Origin: Zarea fungicola
Taxonomy: Eukaryota; Ascomycota; Sordariomycetes; Hypocreales; Cordycipitaceae
DNA length: 64,000 nt
NCBI GenBank assembly: GCA_900169235.1
Contig: FWCC01000164.1
Location: 186,001 to 250,000 of the forward strand
Direction: 5' to 3'
The notes below the pieces were generated by a model that saw only the letters and a program-made list of their open reading frames with translations, was not told the DNA's origin and made no database searches. Positions 1 to 9,344 of this stretch are shown in pieces. The first letter of the stretch is position 1. Each line of letters starts with the position of its first letter. Both the position numbers and the translations under genes were made by a program.

Positions 1-863
1 TATGAGCCTAATAGAATCAAAGCAGTCGCTAAGAAGAATGGAAGCCCAATCTAGGGATCATCCCATTGCATGCCCTGACGGAGCGCTGCGGAGAGCAATG
101 GCGCAGCCAAGCAACATTGCCAGCCTAAGGCATGCTCATCGTTGTGCATACAACGCTAATGTTGGCTTCATCTGCTCCTTGCGACAGTAAGCTGCGCATA
201 CTGAACTCATACCCGCTCGTCAATGTGCCGAAGCTGACAAAAGCCATGAGAAAAGCTGAGCGATTTGCAACGACTATACCAAAGTCGCTCATTGCCATAA
301 CGGCGAGGGATGCCTGGGCAATAAAGATGTCCGTTTCAAAAACCGCTCCTGCCAGCTTTCTGTGGAGCAAGCGATACAGTGGCGGAATGATGAGAGAGGT
401 TGTGACCAAAACAATACTCCGATCAAGAGTACAAAGCAGCCCTGGCTCAGGCCATGTCCAGCCGAACCTTGACCTGACATACTGTGCGAGACCAGGGTGG
501 CTGTCTCATCAACTGTGGTGAGCATGTGATTGGGTACGAATAACGTAGCAAAGGTCTGGTTGAGCAGCAACAAGACGTCCTTTAGCAAAGGGTGCGTTGA
601 AGATAGCCTTTTTGCTATTAATTCCTGCGGATAATTTCTTCTGTAACTTGCGCGGCAGCCAGAGCCACCAACACAGTGCAAAACGTCATAAAGGACATGG
701 CCAATATGCATAGCGCGAATATGAATAGGCTACTGTCAGATAGCGTGACTGCGGTGGCAGGTATACTGGCACCTGAGGCGGTCGACTCAGCATAATTGGT
801 GCGCCACCGGTTATTCTCGAGCAACAGCGTGCGCTCGTCGACATTGGTGCAATTTTCGCTCAT
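1..863 (-). pseudogene. Degenerate MFS (drug:H+ antiporter-like) transporter, runs off left edge
   Basis: Remnant of a major facilitator superfamily transporter. An ATG at 861-863 opens a soluble N-terminus and a first membrane helix (to 618) ending in EEIIRRN, which in fungal MFS proteins lies just after helix 1. The next recognisable block, near LLKDVLLLLN, belongs to the middle of the protein, so about helices 2-6 are missing. Near 485 a frame shift is needed to continue as RFGWTWPEPG and on through the helices ending near 125. A further shift is needed near 130. A TAG stop at 51-53 stands where the family usually has Trp, directly before IGLPFFLATAL. Deletion, two shifts and a stop make a pseudogene far more likely than sequencing error. 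Family membership is inferred from remembered motif order. Confidence 0.75.
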
Positions 864-1034
864 TTCTAGCTTTTTTCTCGAACAAAGAGAGGCAGGCTAA
901 CTTTCCCGGAAATTTTGCGATCAAGGTAGGTGTTGGTGGCTCGAGTGGCCAGAGGCTTCGTCTTGGCTAAGCGCAGTAATTCATAACCGACGACCGAGTT
1001 GGCTCTACCCAACAGGCTTCAACGGTTGGCGCAG

Positions 1035-1250
1035 AGTAATTATAGGTCGAGCTTATATTTAGTGGTAGCGGAGCTCACTACACAGAAGAAAAACGAACCA
1101 TAGGGTAAAATAAATATAAAGACTATTCCCTATTCTTCCATAAAACGACAACCTAGCTAGGAACACCTACCCCTACTTATAGGTAAAATTCTTTATTTTC
1201 AAGTTCATTTTTAGGTATTTATTTATTTACTTTTTACATCTATTAATTGC
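1035..1250 (+). repeat. Dispersed AT-rich repeat, copy A (second copy at 18133)
   Basis: This stretch aligns by eye along its whole length with 18133-18345, in the same orientation. Shared blocks in the same order include GGTCGAGCTTA, GCTCACTACACAG, CTAGCTAGGAA and TATTTATTTAT. Divergence is substantial, with many substitutions and small indels. No coding capacity or terminal inverted repeats were seen. It is probably a decayed LTR or a non-autonomous element; the class is not certain. Confidence 0.7.
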
Positions 1251-1316
1251 TACGCCTTTTTATGAATAGTTTATTTAATCGCAGGGCTAATTATTGATAC
1301 AGTGTTATGGAAGCGC

Positions 1317-1351
1317 GGGGGGGGGGGGGCTTNNGGGGGGGGGGGGGGGGG
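1317..1351. other. Poly-G run interrupted by NN (assembly gap)
   Basis: A run of about 13 G, then CTT, then two undefined bases (1333-1334), then about 17 G followed by CTTGTCC. The motif G-run plus CTT appears on both sides of the NN. This suggests two contig ends that overlap at the homopolymer and were abutted rather than merged. Confidence 0.85.
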
Positions 1352-2331
1352 CTTGTCCACAAAAGAGGCAAAAATGAGATGATCCAATAAGTATTGGTTT
1401 AGTTTGCAAGCTATTCTTAGCTAAAAGAAACTCGAATATCTATTTGCACACTTTATACGGTTGGCTGGCCTTGCATGGGTGGCCTTGCGTTGGTGGCCTT
1501 GCGTCTGGATGACCCCGCGTCTGGCCTTGGGTGTGCGTGCGTTCGTCTTTTGTTTCCCTGCTGAAAGTATTTGTCTCTGTCTTCTAGCTAATAATCTTGG
1601 AAGCATAGCAGTAGGGTACGTCTAATGATGAGTTGCTTGGCTCACAATGGTATCGAATCAGATCACGAGTGGACAAAGTTGCCGTTGCAATGTACGGATT
1701 CAACATCAAGCACCGACCACCAACATACGTAGCCGCATTTGGTTGTCACCTCAGTCATGCTAAAAAGGCCAAACCTGACCGATTTGTGCTCGAATTCCTC
1801 TAACCTGTGTTTGAGATGGTGTATTACCCCTATTGTACTTGTGCTAGTATACAGCGCGGCCTTGTACTGGCCACTTGGGGGGTATTGCCTACAGCGCAAG
1901 TCTGTCACTTGTTCACCGTGTACGCAATCCAAGGTGGATGACGGTTGGGAGTGAGAGTTCATTCTTTTTCTGGGTGTGAATGTTGATATTGAATCGACAC
2001 CATAGGGTTCCGGTCATAGTCGAGTGGATTTTGTTTCATCCAGTGGGTAAGGGACAGAGGGCCCATTTGCGAGGAGCAAAAAAGTAAGAATAGATAAAAA
2101 GGATACAGTAAATAGAAAGATAATATATACAAAGGAACAAAGAAAATATTCTATATTCTGATCATCACATCGTTTCTCGTCTAATGCTGTACCGTTATCG
2201 TTGTGCAGAAGATGCCAAAGCACGTTCGTGAGTACGCAAAGTTCACCTTAAACCGCAGCCTGTCAATACTGAACAAACCATCGTGTAATGGTTCCATCCG
2301 GGCTTCAGATGTCAGGAATGATTGTGTTTCT

Positions 2332-4533
2332 CTACCTTGAAAGTAAACCGACATGCGCCTCAATTCCAGTTCGTCCGTGTCTATAACCGTCTACAAAATC
2401 GCACATTTTTCTTTCATCGCAGCCGATTTCCCCCAGGCAACACTGGAGCAATTGCAGCTTGTCTTTGACAATGTGCAGTAGCACCCGTCTCTCCATTCCA
2501 GGTAGTAGCTGGGGACTATCGGATACTAACGCTTCCAAGTCCACAAACGCTCGCGCAAGCCCCAGCAAAAATGTCTGGTTCTTCTTTGGGTGCGCCGACC
2601 AAGACAGCAAAGAGTACACAAATGAAGTGGAATCGGCGCCGGGATGGCTCCTTGTCCCGTAGCATTGGTCTTGGTCGAGATTGGTTTCATCTGGCGTTGC
2701 ATCGAACAATTCACCCAAGCAGGTAGGAATCGGCGTGCCGCATTTTCGAACCATGGAGAGTCCAATAGAGATGACATCTTGATGATGGTCAGCACAGCGC
2801 TGCTCATCGACTCCCGCAACACCAGAACACTTCCTTTTATAACCCATATCTGCTCGTAGGAGCTGTAGACTAAGTGAGTTAAGCCTCGTTATCGTCTGAT
2901 AGGGAGAGGCCACAGTATTCTCCAACAGGCATGGGTGGGCGAACCACAGCTGAGTGAGAGCGTGAACGGAAAATGTGTCGCCAAAACGGAGAGGCGGATA
3001 GGCAGTGAATATGGGACAATTGCCGAACAAACGGGGAGGCATGGGAGCAAAAAATGGGTGCATGAAGGCAATATCCTGTCTTGGAGGTGATAATGCCTTC
3101 GCGGTAGATTCGTTGCCCCCTACACGCTTCCAGTAGACAGCAGTGTCATCGACAGCAGCCGGTAAATTGTCGATCCAAGCACAGAGCAGCCGAGTCTCCG
3201 AGTCAGTAAAAGCGCCAAACATCTTTCCTTTCCACGCGAGCTCCCGAACCAGTTGGCTTTTTTCACTATTTCCTCGGTATACCCACGGCTTGGATCCAGC
3301 CAATGCTGTGATGAAGCTGTCTCTCCATGCATTATCAACGCACCCAGCCTCTGCCGCCAGCGAGAACCAGTCCTTGATTTTCCTCTTGCCGATGAGCGCC
3401 TTGCTGTTACAATGCATCATCTTGGCTAATAGTGACTTCCTGCGCAGCATCTCGACCACCTGATCTTCGTAATCGGACACGGTGAGATCGTCGGCAAGAC
3501 TTTGAGACAGCAAATACCCGGCTTGGATTCGTTTCCATGTAGTTTGGTAGTCCAGGATCGCAGTCTCCTCAATCGTCCTCATGAAATGGATGATGGTCTC
3601 CAGCGCCATGGCAGAATGTCCCGAGTCGGCGTTGTCGATCGAAATATGCAGTAAATAATAATACGCCGAGATTCCAAACTCTGGTAGCTCTCTCGTCGCT
3701 TTGAGGTCGGACGCTGAGAGAGATTCGAAGTGGAGGTTGAACCCGAGGAGTTCAGGAAGAAACTCATTACTCCACAGGGAGATAAGAAGTTGTCCAGTTG
3801 CACTTCTCCAACTTTGTTCGTACTCCATGTCGTGTCGAGCATGTGTAAAATCAGCCGAGTCTGCGTCTGGCAGTCTAATATCGTTTTCGCGTAACAGCTC
3901 CCGAAAGACGTGAACGTGGTTCTTTTCCACGTCACCGTCTCCCAGTTCTTCGGAGAGTGTTTGCCATAGATCCCTGGTGATGTGCCGCAAGAAGAATGGC
4001 GTCGTGATCCTGTGCACGCGCGACAGCCAAGCACCATCCACAAGGTTGAGAGGTGCTCGACGCTTCAGCCAGTCCAGGGCTTCATCGCGCGAGCAAAACA
4101 GCTCTGGCCCGCCTCCGGCTAGACGACGATCGGAATATGATTCGAATTCGTCCAAAATTACCTGGCGTTGTGCTTTGAGAAGCGTCCTCAGGTGCTCTGG
4201 CGAAAATTTGTCGATTTTTAGAATGCATAACTCTTCGTCTCTGTAGTGTGCTATGGATAACCCGCTGTCGAGTAAGGAGAGGAGCAGGTCTTTGGCGGCC
4301 GGCAATATTTCAGGGAAGTCTTCAAGATTTTGCAGTTGGTGGTACATGCTCTTGTAGACCATCATTTGCTGGGACAATTTTTTTTCAGTAGTCTTGCTCC
4401 GTAGCTTCGTGGCAGGCCTTGTAGGTTGGCCGTGAGGTCCATGGCTTTTTTTACTAGCGGTCCAAGAACCTCCCAAAAGGCAAAGTATAAGTGCGCAGAA
4501 CAAGAGAGCGAGGCCAGCATTTATGTGGCTCAT
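2332..4533 (-). CDS. Membrane-anchored haem-oxygenase-like diiron oxidase (HDO; iron-containing redox enzyme family)
   Basis: Single-exon gene, 733 aa. The start is the ATG at 4531-4533, which has A at -3; upstream frame has only non-ATG codons. Residues about 6-22 form a hydrophobic signal anchor. The central part (about 190-320) matches the haem-oxygenase-like metal-oxidase fold (Pfam Haem_oxygenas_2 type): a helix with EELGDGDVEKNH, a later helix with NEFLPELLG, and a last helix with YYYLLHISIDNADSGH. His296, Asp300 and His306 are candidate iron ligands, with acidic residues near 195 and 257-261. Known HDOs use two irons and O2 for N-oxygenation, decarboxylation or C-C cleavage. The long C-terminal half is not recognised. 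It diverges from the synthetase-like gene at 5243 across 709 bp, implying co-regulation. The family is fairly sure; the substrate is unknown. Confidence 0.75.
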   Translation of the reverse strand: MSHINAGLALLFCALILCLLGGSWTASKKSHGPHGQPTRPATKLRSKTTEKKLSQQMMVYKSMYHQLQNLEDFPEILPAAKDLLLSLLDSGLSIAHYRDEELCILKIDKFSPEHLRTLLKAQRQVILDEFESYSDRRLAGGGPELFCSRDEALDWLKRRAPLNLVDGAWLSRVHRITTPFFLRHITRDLWQTLSEELGDGDVEKNHVHVFRELLRENDIRLPDADSADFTHARHDMEYEQSWRSATGQLLISLWSNEFLPELLGFNLHFESLSASDLKATRELPEFGISAYYYLLHISIDNADSGHSAMALETIIHFMRTIEETAILDYQTTWKRIQAGYLLSQSLADDLTVSDYEDQVVEMLRRKSLLAKMMHCNSKALIGKRKIKDWFSLAAEAGCVDNAWRDSFITALAGSKPWVYRGNSEKSQLVRELAWKGKMFGAFTDSETRLLCAWIDNLPAAVDDTAVYWKRVGGNESTAKALSPPRQDIAFMHPFFAPMPPRLFGNCPIFTAYPPLRFGDTFSVHALTQLWFAHPCLLENTVASPYQTITRLNSLSLQLLRADMGYKRKCSGVAGVDEQRCADHHQDVISIGLSMVRKCGTPIPTCLGELFDATPDETNLDQDQCYGTRSHPGADSTSFVYSLLSWSAHPKKNQTFLLGLARAFVDLEALVSDSPQLLPGMERRVLLHIVKDKLQLLQCCLGEIGCDERKMCDFVDGYRHGRTGIEAHVGLLSR

Positions 4534-5242
4534 TGTGTCGCGCTTGACGCTGACTTGACTGTGTAATGTCGACCAGTGAAGCAAAAGAGTGCGAGCGAAC
4601 GAATGCAGACGGAATTTCACTGAGGATAAAACGGGGTACGTAAATCGATTAGCGGGTTTAACGTATTAGTGACCTTATATGTTTGCTTTATGAATGTCTC
4701 AAAACATTTCCCCATGCCGGAGAGTCCCTTCAAAAGCCACGACACTGAATGCTGGCCTTGCTCACATCTTCCCCACAATCTGCTACCTGCAAGCAATGTG
4801 TTAGTGGATGACTAGAACAAGGTGGCGCTCGCCTGTGTACCTTAATTACTGTCTTGGTCGGCAGCTCTGCGGAACATGAGCATGGACACAAGTCGCCACG
4901 TTAGTGGCTGCTGGAGCGGCTTCGGTGGCCTTGCATTAGCTCGTCTTACAATCGGGGTTCTTGTAGAAGTGGACGCCTGAAGTTCTGCATTAACAGTTGG
5001 TTTGTGACCAGTTATGAGTCACTTTTGGCTGTAAATGGTTAACCATTCGCTTCATCGGAAGGAATTCTACGCCGAGCGGAAATACAACGTTTAACCCCAT
5101 ATCTGATCTTTGGATGTGCTCCCACGAGAAAAGAAGGATATGCGGATACACCACTCCGCCAATCTCTTGCTCATTACGTTTACCCTGCTAAAACCCGCCA
5201 GAAGGTCCTAAAAGTTTGTATAGGCGGCGAACCCAAACCATA
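4534..5242. promoter_or_regulatory. Shared divergent promoter of the HDO and synthetase-like genes
   Basis: A 709-bp gap between the start codons of two divergent genes. I see no third gene and no convincing TATA box. Joint control of the two genes is inferred from layout only. Confidence 0.5.
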
Positions 5243-6553
5243 ATGCCGAAATTCGAGGCTGAAGATTCACGCTCGGGAAGCCCTGCGTTCACTGCCGGCA
5301 GTTCAAATGAACAGCGACTTGCAGAAAAGTCACTGGACATCGGCGCCGCTACTCCCGCAGATATCTTCAAAACGTTCTCGGTCGTCCATGATCTCGCCGT
5401 CAAATTTCTGGCCCGCCGAGACTTTTGTCGCATTGCTACTCCAAGCCTGATTGGTTACATGTACCCAGGCGAGGAAGATGATCACTTTGCAGTCCCTTAC
5501 TTTGACCAAGGCGCATGGCTGGCGCCGACGGGAGAGGTGCACCTTGGAATGGCCCTCGTAAGAAAACTAGAGCGAGTGTATGACATCCATAACGTTTTCC
5601 GCCGAGAAGAAGTCGTTGACAGCCGGCATCTGACTGAAGTAAGTGTTTTCGCACCCCCTTGGAAATGTATAGAAGTTAGACTTTAGCTGACACTACAAGA
5701 ACACAAGTTTACGATGCTGGAACTTGTATTTTCTCTCAATCAAGACTGGGAGGAGATCCTGACAGTGATGGACGAATTATTAATTTTCATCATTCAATCC
5801 ATACAGCAGAACTCAAAGTATGCGGCCCTTTTCCAGAGAGCCCAGCTTCTTGGCTCTTGCGCTGAACCCTTCCAATTGGGACTTGCTGAGAAAAAGCTGT
5901 GTCGAATTTCCTTCCATGAGGCCAAGCGTGTTCTTCTAGACGTTTTGAAAATCGAATCAGGCATGGACGATGGTCTAACGTGAGTTTTTGGTCCTTTTTC
6001 TCGGCATCCACAACGAGCCACCTCGAGTGCCAGGTATGTACATGCTGATCATGTCCATGAATAGACCCATGGAAGAAGCTGCACTTGGACGTTACTTCTC
6101 GCGTGACGAAACCTACTTTGGTCAGCGTACCGACATATTTGTTATTACCCGGTTTCCAAGGCACATTCGCCCATGCAACGTGTATCCATCAAACGATGGC
6201 AAAACCACGCACTCCTTTGACGTCATCATGCGTGGGCAGGAAATCATTACCGGATGCCAGTTACTCAACTCACCTGAAGACCTGCGGGCTGCCTTTGCGA
6301 CGCGACATCATCCAATTGACCCCGACTCTCCCGGGTGGCGTCCTTTTATGGCTGCGCATGAGGCTGGTATGCCACCATGGGGAGGTTTCGGCAGTAAGAA
6401 TTCCCAACCAGCTTTGCCATATAATTGAATTTACATCGTCTAAACACTCTTATTTTAGTGGGACTTAATCGGTTTGTTCAGTCGCTTCTCGGCCTGGGCG
6501 ATATTCGTGAGACTACCTTATTTCCACGAAATGCCTCGTGTCTTCTGCCATAA
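5243..6553 (+). CDS. Stand-alone AspRS/AsnRS-like class II catalytic core (no anticodon-binding domain)
   Basis: Exons 5243-5638, 5708-5979, 6065-6393 and 6459-6553; 363 aa, all phases consistent, first ATG at 5243. The protein follows the aspartyl/asparaginyl-tRNA synthetase core: motif 1 region with IATPSL, motif 2 FRREEVVDSRHLTEFT (joined across intron 1), the MRGQEIITGCQ segment, and motif 3 GGFGMGLNRFVQ then GLGDIRETTLFPR (completed by the last exon). Real enzymes carry about 100 or more residues of OB-fold before this core; here only about 30 non-domain residues precede it. Such truncated paralogues include the archaeal AsnRS-related asparagine synthetase, which makes an aspartyl-adenylate and transfers it to ammonia rather than tRNA. 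The usual SPQLYKQ-like binding loop reads APTGEVHL, so the substrate may differ. Inferred role: ATP-dependent amide or ester formation in the cluster. Family sure, reaction unknown. Confidence 0.85.
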
Positions 6554-6659
6554 GAGCCGTGTATACATCAAGCTTAGACCTATTACTTTGACGAATCCTT
6601 AGTTTTTAATATGCTCAGCGTTTTGTAAGGCACTATTCTCCTTTGTGATAACTCTAGAT

Positions 6660-8772
6660 CTATGATCTTGTTCGGACCTTTATCGGAAGAACGTCATCTG
6701 GACTTCCCGGCCAACACTTCTCGGCCACATTACGAGGTAAAGCAGTGAAGCGATATCGTAAAATAATAGCGGCCAAGATGTGTTGCATCACTAAAACAGT
6801 CAGTACTCAGCACAAGATGCAAGGTGTTCACCGCTCCTTTCCCCTTTTTAAGACTCGTAGACTCGCAAAGTGTGGGAAAGATTTACCAGGTCAGAGGGGC
6901 AAGAGGGGAGGGGGGGACATAAGGTGCTCAGAAATGTGTGGATTTATTGACTTACTGTAATATGTCAAGTTGTTACCCACACAGACTCGCGGTCCGCTTG
7001 CAAAGGGCCAAAGGATGCCGTGGTCATCTTTTGCTTTTGTGGAGGAGAAATCAGCTTTTGCGTCCTTCTTCAACCACCGCTCGGGCTCCCATTCATTCGG
7101 GCGATCCCACTTTGTTTCATCGCGGTGAATGAACCACTGGAAAGTGTTGATTCTGGTGCCAGGTGGGATGTCATTGATGCCGGCTACGGATACAGGTTTT
7201 CCCTTTGGTGTTACTCTGGGTAGCGGCGTGCTGGTAGGTCGCATCCTCAGCGACTCGTTGATGACTGCTCTTAGATATGGCAAGGCGTCGAGCTGAGTTG
7301 CCAGTCGAGCATGGTGCCGCTCGCCGTTACTCTGACGATACTCTTGCACTGCTGCCTCGCTGTTAATGTCCGGGAGATCCAAGTTAGCCCCAGAAATTTC
7401 ATGATACAGAGTCTCCTGAGCATGCGGGTGCTGGGCCATGAACCAAAAGGTATACGCGAGAACGAGGCCTACAAAACACGACAAAATCAGTATTCAGAAC
7501 CATTGCATAGTCGCCTTACGGTGTTACATATTTGGTGTATCTTACCTAGAACTTCTCGAGATGCGGCTGTCGACATATTTTTTGTGGCATGAGTGGTGCT
7601 GCTGTTGGCGCAATGGGAAGCTCGCAGGTAAAACTTACAGATATGGTCAAACATCTCGCTGGCAACCTCCAGCCTCTTGTCGCGGCTACTCAGATGGGGC
7701 GAGTCTTTTTCCACCATCTGCTTTGTTTTAGCATAGACCACAGGCTCGTCCTCTGCCGCAATACTCGTGTTAGTGGCGGCCAGGGTTTTATCGGCTTTGG
7801 CGGACAGCTTCTCTACCCAGTCTTCAAGAAAGCGCTTTGAATTTTTGTAACTGGCTGGAATCAAATCAATATTGAATGTCTTGAGCATGGTGTACAGCCA
7901 CGGCGTCTCCTGTAGGAAGAACAATTGGTCACACATGGAGTTCTCGTAGTGCTGGCGCCAGACATCCACAGCGGCTTTTGGCTCCTTGAGATAGTTTGAA
8001 CCATTGCAGTAGCCAAATAAGAATGCACTTAGATAGTCTGCACAGATACAGTAGCTGAGGTCTAGGCCATCTATTATTCCATTTTTATTGGCCGCTCCGT
8101 CCAGACGTGGGATAAGCTTCGTCGTCAGGAGTCTCTGAGTTATTTGTTGAAGATGCTCGGACTGTTGAAGAGCCGTCTTGGAGTATAAGGATGCTGTCCT
8201 TCGGCGTCTCATACCATGGTCATGTCTATCCAGGCTTGTGAATGCGTTACGTTGACTATTTGTTGATGCGCGGTCAGTTTAATGTTGTAGGTGTTGGCAG
8301 AGTGGACTGAGAACGAAAGAGGGAAGAAGCAAGGAAAAGGCGACCAGAAAAGACAACAGAAATGAGTTGGAAAATACCCAAAATACTGAAATGGTGCGTA
8401 AAATGCCCCGGGCTTGGGGAATCCGGTGTCGTAAACTTTGCGAACACCATCATGGAAGGAATGCACGCTGAGGTCTCTAGGCCCTACTAGCAAGATGGCG
8501 CCGTGCTCCTTGTGTGCGCTCATGAGAGATGAAAGTTCTCTTCCGTTATAACGAGTCCAGATAATCCATAGCGAGCTGTATCTTGCAGACCAATGGGCGG
8601 AAGGCACAATGGATAACGGTGACCAGAAAGTAAGAACAAGGAAGTAGGATAGAGCCCACGCCAGGACTGCCCCGGCAGACAAAACCATGAACATGGTGAC
8701 TCCTAGCTGCTCACGCAAAGAAATTGCAACGTGTGTTAGCTGATAAGAATTGAGCTTTATCTTTTTGGACAT
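6660..8772 (-). CDS. Cytochrome P450 monooxygenase
   Basis: Five exons read on the minus strand: 8378-8772, 7639-8255, 7546-7566, 6956-7468 and 6660-6790; 558 aa, all junctions in phase. An N-terminal membrane helix (about residues 31-50) points to the ER. K-helix ExxR reads NESLR, the PERF region reads EPERW, and the haem loop is FASGPRVCVGNN with the axial Cys. The third exon is only 21 nt and completes the I-helix as HISASREVLGLVL. The usual acid-Thr pair there reads Glu-Val, so the oxygen-activating Thr is absent. The last exon supplies the helix after the Cys (MMQHILAAI). The gene converges on the synthetase-like gene with 106 bp between stop codons and diverges from the ABC transporter. 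Likely oxidises the cluster product; substrate and CYP family not assigned. Confidence 0.9.
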
Positions 8773-9344
8773 ACATGCTTGCACCAACTCGGTGGGAGGG
8801 CCGGATGCGGCATCAATAGTGATATAGCTTCAAAGGGTAGGGTCACTTTTGCTGTTGGCTCACTCATAGTGGTTGGATCTTGGCAAATCACAATTTCTAC
8901 AACAAAGGGCTACTGATTTTAAGCCTATTGGAAATCCATGCGGATATTGGTCTGGAAAGTACCAAATAAGCCCATTGCTGCGCGCCGAATGGACAGCTGC
9001 TGGCGCCGTCATGCAAGGCCACCCATACTAGCTTGAAAGCGTCCACTTTATTATACGTTCGAGCATATATTGACCCAAAGTTCCTTTCCCGGCGCGTCGC
9101 TATCTAACCCCTGGCTATGGTCCTCTGCTGCCCAGATTCGAAATGCCCAGATGTGCTGCGACGAGAAGTTGTGATTATTAACAAATAAAAGCCTAGCGAT
9201 AGACACCGCAGAGTGCTGAGAGGCTCTCCTCGCCCACAGGCAAAACTACCCGATTTAGTTTCATTAATTAGACGCTGTCGTTACCTTTATTGTCCATTCT
9301 CTCTGGCAATCTTGGTCAGGCTACTGCCGCCAGTCATAGCTTCC
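8773..9344. promoter_or_regulatory. Divergent promoter of the P450 and ABC transporter genes
   Basis: 572 bp between the start codons of the P450 (minus) and the ABC transporter (plus). A TATA-like CATATATTG lies near 9065. No gene is seen. Confidence 0.5.

Larger units (their letters stand above)
864..2331. other. Intergenic, repeat-containing, no supported gene
   Basis: Between the MFS remnant and the HDO gene. It holds a dispersed repeat copy (1035-1250), a poly-G assembly gap (1317-1351) and an imperfect series of GGCCTTGCGT-like units around 1465-1530. The open frames here are short, overlap on both strands and match nothing I recognise. Confidence 0.6.

Noticed and set aside
4534..4620. 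N-terminal extension of the HDO by 29 codons
   Set aside because: The extension begins at GTG, not ATG, and would bury the signal anchor. ATG 4531-4533 has a good context.
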